Counted from the first letter of the stretch, positions 8,361-17,641 are shown. The stretch: DNA of 64,000 nucleotides from Noviherbaspirillum autotrophicum (GCF_000818395.1 NZ_JWJG01000028.1:608853-672852), one strand, 5' to 3'. Numbers and translations are program-made. Notes: a model not told the origin generated them from the sequence alone.

Positions 8361-9395
8361 ATGATGCAGGGTCAAGCAGCAGACACGGGCACGCCAGTCG
8401 GCGCGCGCCCTCCGGCAACACAAGTCACTGAATACCCGCCGTACGAAAACCGGCAGTTCAGCTCCCCCGCTTTTCATCAAGAGCAACATGCCGATGGCGC
8501 ATTGCGCGCACGCCAGGTCGCGCAGGCACTCGGCTGGTTCAGCATCGGGCTCGGGGTGGCACAACTGCTTGCGCCACGCATGATGGCGCGCACCGTCGGC
8601 GCACCGTCTGGTAGCGGCATGTTGCTCGCCGTCGGCGCCCGGGAGCTGGCCAGCGGCATCGGCCTTCTCAGCCAGAGCCGCAGGCAGCCGTGGCTATGGG
8701 CGCGCGTGGCCGGCGACGCGATGGACCTCGCCCTGCTCGGGATGGCGGCACGCTCGGCGGCATCGCAGCGCCGGCGTCTGGCGCTGACGGCGGCGGCGGT
8801 GGCCGGCGTGGCTGCGCTCGATATCCTCGCCGGCATGAAATACCGGCAGCAGGCGACCGGGCACGGGGTGCAGCGCACTATGCTGCACGTCGAAAAGAGC
8901 ATCACCATCAATCGCTCCGCCGAGGAGTGCTATCGCTTCTGGCACGACTTCGAGAATTTTCCCAGCTTCATGAAGCATCTCGATACGGTGCAGATCACCG
9001 GTGAAAACCGCATCCACTGGAAGGCAAAGGGGCCGGCCGGCACCCATGTCGAATGGGATGCCGAACTGATCGCTGACGAGCCGGGGCAGTACATCGCCTG
9101 GCATTCGCTGCAGGGGGCCGATGTCGACCATTCCGGCAGCGTGCACTTCGAGCATGCGCCGGGCGGACGCGGCACCATCGTGCGCGTGGTGCTGCAGTAC
9201 AACCCGCCGGGCGGCACGGCCGGTGCGTGGATCGCGAGGCTGTTCGGCGAGGCGCCGGAACAGCAGATCGACGAAGACCTGCGCCGCTTCAAGTGGCTGA
9301 TCGAAACCGGCGAAGTGCCGACCACGGTGGGGCAGCCATCCGGCCCGCGCGGCATGGTCAACCGTCTGTTGTTCAGAAAAGGAGAGCCGGGATGA
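8361..9395 (+). CDS. SRPBCC-domain protein with an N-terminal membrane-associated region
   Basis: 344 residues. The first 50 are polar; about 50-155 is hydrophobic and Ala/Gly/Leu-rich with several possible membrane helices ([24 protein letters not shown] and [13 protein letters not shown]). From about 168 a START-like SRPBCC (polyketide cyclase/dehydrase) domain follows: [53 protein letters not shown] and [13 protein letters not shown]. The GGAGG before the ATG pair at 8361 sets the start. Its last codons overlap the next gene by ATGA, so the two are translationally coupled. SRPBCC folds bind hydrophobic ligands; the actual one is unknown. SRPBCC-plus-dehydrogenase pairs are common in Burkholderiales stress clusters. 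Confidence 0.85.
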   Translation: MMQGQAADTGTPVGARPPATQVTEYPPYENRQFSSPAFHQEQHADGALRARQVAQALGWFSIGLGVAQLLAPRMMARTVGAPSGSGMLLAVGARELASGIGLLSQSRRQPWLWARVAGDAMDLALLGMAARSAASQRRRLALTAAAVAGVAALDILAGMKYRQQATGHGVQRTMLHVEKSITINRSAEECYRFWHDFENFPSFMKHLDTVQITGENRIHWKAKGPAGTHVEWDAELIADEPGQYIAWHSLQGADVDHSGSVHFEHAPGGRGTIVRVVLQYNPPGGTAGAWIARLFGEAPEQQIDEDLRRFKWLIETGEVPTTVGQPSGPRGMVNRLLFRKGEPG

Positions 9396-10561
9396 AAGCG
9401 ACCTGCTGGATGGGAAAAAAGGACATACGCGTTCAGGACGTGCCCGATCCCCACATCATCAATCCGCGCGATGCGATCGTGAAGGTGACGTCGACGGCGA
9501 TCTGCGGCTCCGACCTGCACTTGTACGACGGCTTCGTGCCGACCATGGAAAAGGGCGACATCCTTGGCCATGAATTCATGGGCGAGATCGTCGAGCTCGG
9601 CGCCGAGGTGAAGAACCTGAAGATCGGCGACCGCGTGGTGGTGCCGTTTCCGATTGCATGCGGCCATTGCTTCTTCTGCGAGGAGCAGCTGTATTCGGTA
9701 TGCGAAAACTCGAACCCGAACGCGTGGATGGCAGAAAAAATGTGGGGCCATTCGCCGGCTGGCATTTTCGGCTATTCGCACCTGACCGGCGGCTATGCCG
9801 GCGGCCAGGCCGAGTACGTGCGCGTGCCGTATGCGGATGTCGGCCCGCTCAAGATCCCCGACGGCCTCACCGACGAGCAGGTGCTGTTTTTGTCCGACAT
9901 CCTGCCGACCGGCTATATGGCCGCCGAAGCCTGCGAGATCAAGCCGGGCGCGGTGGTCGCAGTCTGGGGCTGCGGCCCGGTCGGGCAGTTCGCGATCCAG
10001 AGCGCCTATCTGCTGGGGGCGGAACGCGTGATCGCGATCGACCGCGTGCCGGAGCGGCTGCGCATGGCGCGCGAGATTTCAAAAGCGGAAACGCTCGACT
10101 ACGAAGAAGTCAACGTGCTCGACGCGTTGAAGCAGATGACCGGCGGGCGCGGCCCGGATGCGTGCATCGATGCCGTCGGCATGGAGGCGCACGGCATGGG
10201 CATGATCGGCGTCTACGACCGGGTCAAGCAGGCGATGCAAATGGAAACCGACCGCCCGGTGGCCTTGCGCGAAGTGTTGATGGCCTGCCGCAACGGCGGC
10301 GTGGTGTCGGTGCCGGGTGTGTATGGCGGCTTCCTCGACAAGATCCCGTTCGGCTCGGTGATGAACCGCTCGCTCACCATCAAGACCGGGCAGACGCATG
10401 TGCAGCGCTACATGAAGCCGCTCCTGGAGCGCATCGAGGAAGGCGCGATCGACCCGACCTTCGTCATCACGCACCGCCTGCCGCTGGAGGATGCCGCATA
10501 CGCCTATGACATTTTCTGCAACAAGCAGAATGACTGCATCAAGGTCGTGCTGAAGCCGTGA
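9392..10561 (+). CDS. zinc-dependent alcohol dehydrogenase, formaldehyde-dehydrogenase-like MDR
   Basis: A 389-residue medium-chain dehydrogenase. The catalytic zinc site is visible as [10 protein letters not shown] near the N-terminus and GHEFMGEI a little further on. A run of cysteines for the structural zinc ([17 protein letters not shown]) follows, although the spacing is that of the FDH-like branch. The Rossmann motif is [30 protein letters not shown]. The insertion between catalytic and cofactor domains fits glutathione-independent formaldehyde dehydrogenase relatives. It overlaps the SRPBCC gene by 4 bp and has its own GGAGA site. Substrate unproven; an aldehyde or secondary alcohol is likely. 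Confidence 0.92.
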   Translation: MKATCWMGKKDIRVQDVPDPHIINPRDAIVKVTSTAICGSDLHLYDGFVPTMEKGDILGHEFMGEIVELGAEVKNLKIGDRVVVPFPIACGHCFFCEEQLYSVCENSNPNAWMAEKMWGHSPAGIFGYSHLTGGYAGGQAEYVRVPYADVGPLKIPDGLTDEQVLFLSDILPTGYMAAEACEIKPGAVVAVWGCGPVGQFAIQSAYLLGAERVIAIDRVPERLRMAREISKAETLDYEEVNVLDALKQMTGGRGPDACIDAVGMEAHGMGMIGVYDRVKQAMQMETDRPVALREVLMACRNGGVVSVPGVYGGFLDKIPFGSVMNRSLTIKTGQTHVQRYMKPLLERIEEGAIDPTFVITHRLPLEDAAYAYDIFCNKQNDCIKVVLKP

Positions 10562-10593
10562 GGTGGCGGCTCGGCTAGGCGGCACCGGCATCA

Positions 10594-10643
10594 CTTCAAT
10601 CCGGCTCCTTCTCCCGCTGGCCGAAGAAGGAGCCGGATTGAAG
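10594..10643. terminator. long perfect inverted repeat between convergent genes
   Basis: A 19-bp arm at 10594-10612 pairs perfectly with 10625-10643 around a 12-nt loop. It lies in the 91-bp gap between the dehydrogenase (plus) and lpxO (minus), so it probably ends both transcripts. It has no T-tract on either side, which makes it unusual as an intrinsic terminator. Confidence 0.6.
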
Positions 10644-10652
10644 CAATTGGCT

Positions 10653-11552
10653 TTATCCGAAGACCAGCAGCAACGCCGCCCCCACGATCAACAGCGTTTT
10701 GGTCGCGTAATAAGCATTCCTGTTCCATGCCTTGAAGCGCCGCCGGTACTGCCCCATGACCCATACGAAGCGGAACACGCGGTTGATGCCGCCGGTCTGG
10801 TCGCCCGTTTCATTGGGCGAGCTGGCGGCCGTCACCAGCGTGCGGCCGAGCCAGCGGTTGACGGCCTGCGCCCAGCGATAGCGCATCGGCCGCTCGACAT
10901 CGCAGAACAGGATGATGCGGTTGCTTTGGCTGCCGTTCTGCGCCCAGTGAATATAGGTTTCGTCGAACATCACGCCTTCGCCGTCGCGCCAGCTGTAGCG
11001 CTGGCCATCGACTTCGATGAAGCAGCGCTCGTTGTTGGGCGTGACCAGGCCCAGGTGGTAGCGCAGCGAACCGGCATACGGGTCGCGGTGCATGTTCAGT
11101 TTGCCGCCGGGCGGCAGTTCGGCGAACATGGCCGCCTTCACGCTCGGTATCTGGCGCAACAGCGCCACCGTCTTGGGGCACAGGCGCTCGGCCGAGGGAT
11201 GGCTGGCGTCATACCACTTCAGGTAAAAGCGCTTCCAGCCATTCTTGAAAAAGGAATTGAAGCCGGCGTCGTCGTTCTTGTCGGCGGCCTTGATCTTTTG
11301 CAGCGCCAGCAGGTTCAGCGCTTCGTCGCGGATCACTTCCCAGTTCGCTTCCAGCGTGCGCAGTTCGCGGAAATCGGCTACGGGAAGAAACGGCGTGGAC
11401 GGCACCTTCGAGAACAGGTGCATGAACATGTTGATCGGTGCGACAAAGGAAGAGTGATCGAACAATTGCCGCAATGGCGGCAGCCGCACCTTGCCGCGGA
11501 AATGCACATGAAAAATCGACAGCAAATACAGGGAAACTACGGTCCACTTCAT
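10653..11552 (-). CDS. lpxO: lipid A 2-hydroxylase, Fe(II)/2-oxoglutarate dioxygenase
   Basis: A 299-residue LpxO, which adds a 2-hydroxyl to a secondary acyl chain of lipid A at the inner membrane. It has an N-terminal membrane helix (MKWTVVSLYLLSIFHVHFRGK) and then the aspartyl/asparaginyl beta-hydroxylase core: FNSFFKNGWKRFYLKWY, SVKAAMFAELPPGG, and HRDPYAGSLRYHLGL with the iron ligands. GQRYSWRDGEGVMFDETYIHWAQN supplies the second histidine and RIILFCDVERPMRYRWAQ the 2-oxoglutarate arginine. The C-terminus is hydrophobic (LLIVGAALLLVFG), a possible second anchor. Start at 11552 chosen by homology; the longer frame to 11624 has no support. Confidence 0.93.
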   Translation of the reverse strand: MKWTVVSLYLLSIFHVHFRGKVRLPPLRQLFDHSSFVAPINMFMHLFSKVPSTPFLPVADFRELRTLEANWEVIRDEALNLLALQKIKAADKNDDAGFNSFFKNGWKRFYLKWYDASHPSAERLCPKTVALLRQIPSVKAAMFAELPPGGKLNMHRDPYAGSLRYHLGLVTPNNERCFIEVDGQRYSWRDGEGVMFDETYIHWAQNGSQSNRIILFCDVERPMRYRWAQAVNRWLGRTLVTAASSPNETGDQTGGINRVFRFVWVMGQYRRRFKAWNRNAYYATKTLLIVGAALLLVFG

Positions 11553-11708
11553 GGTGATATTCGACCTCGCAGAGAGGCTGCGTCTTGGCGCAACCAAAAT
11601 ATCGATCAATATCCCAATCCGCAAATGCTTGATTTAAGCAGGCGCAAATGTAGTTGATTTGCCACTAGGCATCTTAGGAGGCATGTCCTCCATGGTGAAA
11701 AACATGCC

Positions 11709-11984
11709 TTATCGCGTTGCCAGACGCGCAGTCAATCCATAGAAGAGGACAACGGTCTGTGCTGTGACGTTCAACCCGGCTACGGCTGCAATCAAATAAT
11801 TGTTGGCTACATAGATCGCATAGAGAATGGACACCATGGCAATGGCAATCCAGCCGCCCCATGAAAACAGGGAAATCGAGCGGCGCGCCGCTTGGTCGCG
11901 GTGATATTTCAAGATCTGTGGCACATACAGGGCGGAGGCGAGCACTCCCGATGTGCCGTACAACAGGCTGAGAACTTGTTCCAT
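11709..11984 (-). CDS. SemiSWEET-type PQ-loop sugar transporter
   Basis: A 91-residue, three-helix protein, the size of bacterial SemiSWEETs that dimerise to form a sugar uniporter. Helix 1 carries the PQ signature (YVPQILKYHRDQ), followed by a short basic loop (ARRSISLFSWGGW), helix 2 with a Trp-rich start and helix 3 with the conserved Asn (AAVAGLNVTAQTVVLFYG). Start placed at 11984, where GGAG precedes the ATG; the frame is open to 12161 but that part is atypical. It stands alone and its sugar is unknown. Confidence 0.82.
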   Translation of the reverse strand: MEQVLSLLYGTSGVLASALYVPQILKYHRDQAARRSISLFSWGGWIAIAMVSILYAIYVANNYLIAAVAGLNVTAQTVVLFYGLTARLATR

Positions 11985-12455
11985 GGCTCCGTAATGACGA
12001 ATACCGCGCGGGCGCAACGAGCATGGCCGGCGCATTGAATTTCCAAGAGAAAATATTGGAGTATGGAAATATTGAGAAGTTGCATGGTCGCCCTTTTTTC
12101 GTCCAGGAAGCAGGAAAAAATGTCTTCGCTCCCGTCGAAGGAAATAGGGCAAAAACGGCACATATGATGGAATGAAAACGTTTTTTGACTGAAGTTAAGT
12201 TTTTTAAAAAACATCCCTCATATCGCAGGTATGGGATTGCCGTAAGCCGATCAGCGGGCTATCGTTTTAGTTGCTTAAATGGCATTCGGTTTGGCGTCAG
12301 ACACCAACAACATGCGAAATGGTTTCGAACGCGCCATGCTCGTGCTCAGCATGGCCGGCACCATATCGTGATCGACATGCATCTCTTGAAAAACAAGCGA
12401 TAAAGCGAGGGAGGGGTTATGGCACGAGTATCTGAAACTTGCTCGAAATAAATTA
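11985..12455. other. AT-richer divergent intergenic region
   Basis: The space between the SemiSWEET gene and the PAS gene is lower in GC than its surroundings around 12100-12240. It contains two perfect AT palindromes: AAAACGTTTT (12175-12184) and a 14-bp G-T6-A6-C element (12199-12212). These could be operator or promoter elements. I find no gene with a ribosome-binding site here. Confidence 0.4.
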
Positions 12456-13118
12456 ATGTTCGAGAAATCCTTCAAACATGCGCCTTTGGGCAAGGCCCTT
12501 GTGGCGCCGGACGGCCGATGGATTGCCGTCAACAAGGCGTTATGTGCAATGTTGGGGTACGAAGAGCAAGAATTGCTCTCGGTGAGCTTGCGCGTGCTGA
12601 CCTATCCGCATGACCTGCATCTGGATCGGGCCAAGTACAGTGCGTTAATTGCCGGCCATATCGGACGCTATCACACAGAGAAACGGCACTTCCATAAAAG
12701 CGGCGCGATAATCTGGACCTCGCTGAGCATTTCCATGGTGCGCAACGATTATGGCAGCCAGGATTTTTGCATTTACCAGTTCCTCGACATCACTGAAAAG
12801 AAACGGCGCGAAGCGCGGCTGCGCCTCTTTTTTGATCATGCTTCCCACATGTTGGCTGTCGTCGATGCCGACGGTTATGTGGCGCAGGCAAATGCTGCCT
12901 GGACCAAGGCATTGGGGTGGTCAAGCAATGAACTCGCACAACGGCGCCTGGTTGACCTCCTCCACCCGGAAGACCGCGACACGAATGCATTGCCTAGACG
13001 TCACATGCCGCGCTACCTGGCCAAGGATGGCCAATACCAGCAGGTCGAATGGCTGGCGACGGTGTTCCAGAACGGCTGTTTTCATTATGTCGCGAAGGAA
13101 CTCCCGCGCGGGGCCTGA
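12456..13118 (+). CDS. stand-alone tandem PAS-domain protein
   Basis: 220 residues made of two PAS domains and nothing else. PAS1 (about 1-112) has FEKSFKHAPLGKALVAPDGRWIAVNKALCAMLGYEEQEL and ends in the PAC-type YQFLDITEKKRREA. PAS2 (about 120-220) has FFDHASHMLAVVDADGYVAQANAAWTKALGWSSNEL. No kinase, GGDEF or methyl-accepting output follows; the stop lies only 32 bp before the convergent EF-G-like gene. It may be a free sensor that docks on a partner, or the 5' remnant of a truncated kinase. No ribosome-binding site is obvious before the ATG at 12456. Confidence 0.7.
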   Translation: MFEKSFKHAPLGKALVAPDGRWIAVNKALCAMLGYEEQELLSVSLRVLTYPHDLHLDRAKYSALIAGHIGRYHTEKRHFHKSGAIIWTSLSISMVRNDYGSQDFCIYQFLDITEKKRREARLRLFFDHASHMLAVVDADGYVAQANAAWTKALGWSSNELAQRRLVDLLHPEDRDTNALPRRHMPRYLAKDGQYQQVEWLATVFQNGCFHYVAKELPRGA

Positions 13119-13150
13119 ATGCATCGCATCCAAGGCAGGTACTACGTCGC

Positions 13151-15211
13151 TCAGGCTTCTTCCGGTTCCACCTTGTGCTGGCTCACCATGCGTTGCTGTG
13201 TCGGCGCCGGCACCGGGTCATAGTGGCTGAACTCGATGGTATAGCTGCCGCGCCCGCCAGTGACTGAATTCAAGCGCGACTGGTAGTCGCTCAACTCCGC
13301 CAGCGGCGCTTGCCCTGAGATGACGACGGTATTGCCTTGCACCGTCTGCATGCCGAGCACTTGCCCGCGCTTGGTCGACAGGTCGCCCGTGATGTCGCCC
13401 ATGGTTTGTTCGGGCACGACGATTTCAATGTTGACGATCGGTTCCAGGATGACGGGGCGTGCCTTCAGCACCGCGTCGATGAAGGCTTTGCGGCCTGCGG
13501 TGGCGAATGCGACTTCCTTCGAATCGACCGGGTGGCTCTTGCCGTCGTACACGATCACGCGCACATCCTGCATCGGAAAGCCCGCCAGCGGGCCGCCTTC
13601 CAAGACTTGCCGTATGCCTTTTTCCACGGCCGGGATGAACTGGCCGGGAATGGCGCCGCCCTTGACTTCGTCGACGAACTCGAAGCCGGCGCCGCGCGGC
13701 AGCGATTCCACCCGCAGGAAGACTTCGCCGAACTGGCCGGCGCCGCCGCTTTGCTTCTTGTGCCGGTGATGTCCCTCGGCGTGGCCCGCGATCGTTTCGC
13801 GGTAGGCGATCTTCGGCGGCCTGGTCGCGATGTCGATCTTGTAGAACTCCATCATGCGCTCCAGCGCGCAGCGCAGATGCAGTTCCCCCAGGCCGAGCAT
13901 CACGGTTTCGTTGGTGCTGATCTGGTGCTCGACCTTCAGGCACGGGTCTTCGGCGGTCAGCTTCTGCAGGATTTCCCACAGGCGCTGTTCATCGCCGCGC
14001 TTTTTCGGCTCGATCGCCAGCGCATAGATCGGCGTCGGAAACGGCAATGGCTTCAGGTGGATGTGCTCGTCCTCTGCGGCATCGTGCAGCACTGCGTCGA
14101 AGGCGATGTCCTCCACCTTGGCGACAGCGCAGATGTCGCCCGGCACGCCCTGTTGCACCTCGATTTGCTCCTTGCCCTGCAACAGGTAGAGGTGCGCGAC
14201 CTTGAACGGTTTTCTGGCGTCGCCGATGTAAAGCATGCTGTCGCGCCTGACCGTGCCCTGGTGGATGCGGAAGACGCCGAGCTTGCCGACGTAGGGATCG
14301 ACCATCAGCTTGAACACATGGGCCAGCACATGCTGCGACGGATCCGGCACCGACCGGATTTCACGCTGCCGCTCTTCCGCACTCGATGCGTTAAGGTCCT
14401 CACGGTAAAACAGTGGCGGATTGCCCTCGGTGGGGTTGGGCAGCAGCCGCACGAACACGTCGAGCAGCTCCCTGATGCCGGCGCCGTTATGCGCCGATAC
14501 AAAGCAGATCGGCACCAGGTGGCCTTCACGCAGCGCCTGCTCGAACGGCGCGTGCAATTGCTCCGGCTCGATCTCCCCCTGTTCCAGGTAGAGCGCCATC
14601 AGATCGGCATCGACCTCGACCACTTGGTCGACCAGCGCGCGGTGCGCCTGTGCCACGGATGAAAAATCGGATTCGCCGGACGGATTGAAAAAGCAGTCGA
14701 CCACCTGGCTGCCGCCGGCCGCCGGCAGGTTAATCGGCAGGCATTCCTTGCCGAAGGTTTCTTGAATGCTGGCCAATAGCCCCGGCAAGTCGATATTTTC
14801 CGCATCGATCTGGTTGATGATGATCATGCGGCACAGCTTGCGCTGCTGCGCTAGCGCCATCATGCGGCTGGCGATCATCTCGATGCCATTCTGTGCATTG
14901 ATCACGATGGCCGCCGTTTCCACCGCCGACAATGCGCTGACCGCCTGGCCGATGAAATCGGGATAGCCGGGCGTGTCGATCAGGTGGATGCGGGTATCGT
15001 GATAGTCGAGGTGAACCAGCGCGGAGTAGAGCGAATGCCGGTACTTGCGTTCGAGCGGATCGGCATCGGCAACCGTGCTGCCGCGCTCCAGGCTGCCCGG
15101 CGCGGAGATCATGCCGCTGCCGTGCAGCAGCGCCTCGGTCAGGCTGGTCTTGCCGCTGGCAGTATGTCCCAGCAGCGCAATGGTGCGGATGGCTTCGGTA
15201 CTGTAAAGCAT
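13151..15211 (-). CDS. EF-G-like translational GTPase (non-canonical paralogue)
   Basis: A 686-residue protein with all EF-G domains: G domain, domain II (VFRIHQGTVRRDSMLYIG), III, IV (HHRHKKQSGGAGQFGEVFLRVE) and V (SELGDITG-type, here EQTMGDITGDLSTKRGQVLG). G1 is GHTASGKT (15-22). Two positions depart from true EF-G: G3 reads DTPGYPDF (79-86), so the catalytic His after DTPG is Tyr, and G4 reads NQID (133-136), so the Lys of NKxD is Gln. These changes suggest slow or altered nucleotide handling, as in the EF-G-like (FusA2-type) family. A GGGAGGAG site fixes the start at 15211. It is not in a ribosomal-protein operon. Confidence 0.9.
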   Translation of the reverse strand: MLYSTEAIRTIALLGHTASGKTSLTEALLHGSGMISAPGSLERGSTVADADPLERKYRHSLYSALVHLDYHDTRIHLIDTPGYPDFIGQAVSALSAVETAAIVINAQNGIEMIASRMMALAQQRKLCRMIIINQIDAENIDLPGLLASIQETFGKECLPINLPAAGGSQVVDCFFNPSGESDFSSVAQAHRALVDQVVEVDADLMALYLEQGEIEPEQLHAPFEQALREGHLVPICFVSAHNGAGIRELLDVFVRLLPNPTEGNPPLFYREDLNASSAEERQREIRSVPDPSQHVLAHVFKLMVDPYVGKLGVFRIHQGTVRRDSMLYIGDARKPFKVAHLYLLQGKEQIEVQQGVPGDICAVAKVEDIAFDAVLHDAAEDEHIHLKPLPFPTPIYALAIEPKKRGDEQRLWEILQKLTAEDPCLKVEHQISTNETVMLGLGELHLRCALERMMEFYKIDIATRPPKIAYRETIAGHAEGHHRHKKQSGGAGQFGEVFLRVESLPRGAGFEFVDEVKGGAIPGQFIPAVEKGIRQVLEGGPLAGFPMQDVRVIVYDGKSHPVDSKEVAFATAGRKAFIDAVLKARPVILEPIVNIEIVVPEQTMGDITGDLSTKRGQVLGMQTVQGNTVVISGQAPLAELSDYQSRLNSVTGGRGSYTIEFSHYDPVPAPTQQRMVSQHKVEPEEA

Positions 15212-15376
15212 CGGTCGATCTCCTCCCGAGTAATCAGATACGCCGGCGCCGCATACTTGCCAGCCGCTGGCCGACGGAGCACAAGTGCACAACAGTGTCG
15301 AGCCATTGTATTTCAATTGCGCCGCCAGTCCGCGCTCGCGGGCGATGGCGAACGCATTTGCTTGAGCTGAAACAAG

Positions 15377-15613
15377 CTAGCGGCCCGCTTGCTCGACCAT
15401 CGCATGCGCCACCCGGCGCGCTTCCGCCTCGGCTTCTGCCTCGCTTTCAAAGACGCTTTCCAGCGAGACGCGCTGTGTCGGGAAAATACTGTTCCTGTGC
15501 ATCGGATTGGCCGACGGCCCGTAAATCGTCACGTAGGCGGCCCAGCCTTCGTGCTCGACGAGATGAACGCCGGCGTACTCGATTTCGTACTCGCCGATGG
15601 TTTCCATTCCCAT
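15377..15613 (-). CDS. small protein of unknown function
   Basis: 78 residues, start at 15613 with AGGAG 7 nt upstream. The sequence alternates polar and aromatic residues in a probable beta-sheet half (GEYEIEYAGVHLVEHEGWAAYVTIYGPS) and ends in an acidic Ala/Glu-rich helix (ESEAEAEAEARRVAHAMVEQ). No signal peptide or membrane helix. I recognise no family. It lies upstream of the EF-G-like gene on the same strand with a 165-bp gap, so it is not clearly in an operon with it. Confidence 0.7.
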   Translation of the reverse strand: MGMETIGEYEIEYAGVHLVEHEGWAAYVTIYGPSANPMHRNSIFPTQRVSLESVFESEAEAEAEARRVAHAMVEQAGR

Positions 15614-15793
15614 TGACGTCTCCTGGTCCGTGCGCCTGCGTATCGCCGGTTTGACGAAACGCGCATTGATGTCGGGCGCGCCATAGTAAGGTTAATGCGC
15701 CGCTAAGCTAGTGAGACTATGCTTGCCATACAGTGCAACAAGCCGACAAGCACAGGCAGCAAACGCGGCACCACAAGCGAAGATGGGGAAAAA

Positions 15794-16009
15794 ATGCCAA
15801 TTTATGAATATACGCGTCGCACCGGAAAGCGCCTGACGTACACGATTGAGTACGATCAAGGGGAATACTTTATTCAGCGCGACGGCCTGATGAAAAAGGC
15901 ATTTCCGGATGCCATGGCTACCGGCATGGCGCCGCATGAAGCCACCGCCGACCTGATGCTGCGCATGGCAATTGCCGACATCGAAGCGCTCAACGGCATG
16001 GATGAGTAG
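15794..16009 (+). CDS. small protein of unknown function
   Basis: 71 residues starting MPIYEYTRRTGKRLTYTIEYD. A GGGGAAAA stretch precedes the ATG at 15794; the upstream in-frame extension (to 15719) lacks a site. The first half looks like two or three beta strands, the second like a helix (MLRMAIADIEALNGM). No membrane segment or known motif. It converges on the next gene, with a small GCCGCT/AGCGGC stem (16011-16025) between them. Confidence 0.65.
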   Translation: MPIYEYTRRTGKRLTYTIEYDQGEYFIQRDGLMKKAFPDAMATGMAPHEATADLMLRMAIADIEALNGMDE

Positions 16010-16010
16010 C

Positions 16011-16025
16011 GCCGCTGTAAGCGGC
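16011..16025. terminator. small stem-loop between convergent genes
   Basis: GCCGCT and AGCGGC pair over a 3-nt loop in the 20-bp gap. No T-tract; a weak bidirectional terminator at best. Confidence 0.35.
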
Positions 16026-16029
16026 AGCG

Positions 16030-16449
16030 TCAGTTGCCTTGCTCGAACCGGCGTATGTCGCTTTCCATCGATGCGATGCAATCGAACGCCATGTCGAGTA
16101 CATTGATCGATGCCGCCACCGGATTGTCCCAGGCATCGCGGCAAGCAACTGCGGCATTGTATTGCTGCAGCGCGGTTTGCAAGGCGACAGTACGTTCCGA
16201 CAAGCCGCCACCTTGGCCGACCTGAATGCAGGAGCGAAACGCGGCTGCCAGCGCATCGATCTTCCGGCTGACAATACGCAAGTTAAACGCGAGCACCATG
16301 GCATGCACATCGGGATCGTAGTGCTGCGGATGGGCCGACTTCAGCGCCATCTGCTGCTCGTGTAACTTCTTCGCAAAATCCAGCGCATCCTCCACACTGC
16401 GATAGTGGCCGTACAGGTGGCCCGGCGGGTCAAGCAGGGTCCGCGGCAT
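16030..16449 (-). CDS. protein of unknown function
   Basis: 139 residues, mostly helical and soluble, with a GGAGG site 6 nt before the ATG at 16449. Segments such as SVEDALDFAKKLHEQQMALK and LAFNLRIVSRKIDALAAAFRS suggest a helical bundle. No signal peptide, no metal motif and no recognised family. It is convergent with the 71-residue gene upstream and about 280 bp from the lipoprotein at 16733. Confidence 0.7.
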   Translation of the reverse strand: MPRTLLDPPGHLYGHYRSVEDALDFAKKLHEQQMALKSAHPQHYDPDVHAMVLAFNLRIVSRKIDALAAAFRSCIQVGQGGGLSERTVALQTALQQYNAAVACRDAWDNPVAASINVLDMAFDCIASMESDIRRFEQGN

Positions 16450-16732
16450 GACTTCCTCCGCTTCTCTTGTTACATGAAACCAGTCGGAAAAACGACTGCC
16501 TTTTCATTCGATTGTAGAACGATGAAAGGCAATGCAGGCATGCCGCATCGATCTAGATGAAATGAATGCCGCCCAGCAAGCCCAAGCGTTTTCTGCCGGA
16601 ATAAGCGCTTAAGCAAAGTCAAAAAGCAATGCACTAATGAATGATTCAATGGAGTAGTAATGAATTTCATAAACATTGCTGGACGCAATTTCTTTGACGA
16701 AGAAATTGGCGTGGGCGCACAGGGGGAAAGAC

Positions 16733-17614
16733 ATGCTTCGTTCGGTATTGAAGAGCTTATCGACCATGCTTGCTGCAAGTACACTACTGGCCGCGTGCGG
16801 CGGCGGTGGCAGTGATGCGGCCAACACTGCGGGCAGTGCGCTGAACGACTCGGGCAGCAGCAGCACAAGCACGTCGGCTCCATCCGGCTCCAGCAATGCC
16901 GGCAGTACTAGCACCACCGGCTCGCAGAATACTCCAAGCGCCACGTTCCCCACCACGGTCATTGCCAGCGTGTTTGGTGGCACGAACAGCGCCGTGCGGC
17001 CGCTCACCATCCTGCTGCAGGACGATGGATCCTACTTCATCGTTTATTCCGACCCCGCATCTGGCAACCCGTCCGGCGTGATCCTTGGCACCGGCACGCT
17101 GAGCAACGGCAGCTTCGCCTCGACGAATGGCCTCGATCTGGCCTTGACCGGCGTTGGCGGGCAGCTGACGAATGGCGTCACGCTGTCGGCCAGCTATGCC
17201 GAAAAAAGTGCATTTAACGGCAATGTGACTTATACGGACAACAGGGTGGCAACCTTTACCAGCAGCTACAACAACGCGTATGAAACCCTGCCTTCCCTGA
17301 GCACGCTTGCCGGTGTGTATACGGGCAGTATCGCCAACAAGAGTGTGCGCGAAGATAATATCGTGTTGGAGATTGCCGCCGATGGCAAGGTGACCGGGCA
17401 TTTGACTTGCGGATGCGCCATCGCCGCGCAACTGCAGGCACAGGGCAGCGCCTATGCCGCGACACTGGACTTCAAGAGCGGCTCCCATCCGCTGTCCGGG
17501 AAATCGTTTGGCGGCAATGTGTACCTGGACAGCGCCGCCAAGCGCCTCTACATCGTCGGGAAGATGACTGGTACCGAAGACCGCGTGGTTTTCGTCGGTA
17601 CCAAGTCTTCCTGA
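16733..17614 (+). CDS. lipoprotein of unknown function
   Basis: 293 residues. Lipobox LAAC (Cys about 22) followed by GGGGSD and a Ser/Thr/Gly/Asn-rich tether (about 28-75). The folded part has repeating beta-strand segments (SVFGGTNSAVRPLTILLQDDGSYFIVYSD, GVILGTGTLSNGSFAS, VTLSASYAEKSAFNGNVTY, AGVYTGSIANKSVREDNIVLEIAADGKVTGHLTCGCAIAAQL). These resemble small beta-barrel or lipocalin-like repeats of surface lipoproteins. GGGGAAAGAC precedes the ATG at 16733. It has the same plan as the lipoprotein at 4763 (tether plus barrel), but I see no close sequence match. Confidence 0.75.
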   Translation: MLRSVLKSLSTMLAASTLLAACGGGGSDAANTAGSALNDSGSSSTSTSAPSGSSNAGSTSTTGSQNTPSATFPTTVIASVFGGTNSAVRPLTILLQDDGSYFIVYSDPASGNPSGVILGTGTLSNGSFASTNGLDLALTGVGGQLTNGVTLSASYAEKSAFNGNVTYTDNRVATFTSSYNNAYETLPSLSTLAGVYTGSIANKSVREDNIVLEIAADGKVTGHLTCGCAIAAQLQAQGSAYAATLDFKSGSHPLSGKSFGGNVYLDSAAKRLYIVGKMTGTEDRVVFVGTKSS

Positions 17615-17641
17615 CCGTCCATTGGCGCTGGCGTTGCGGCT

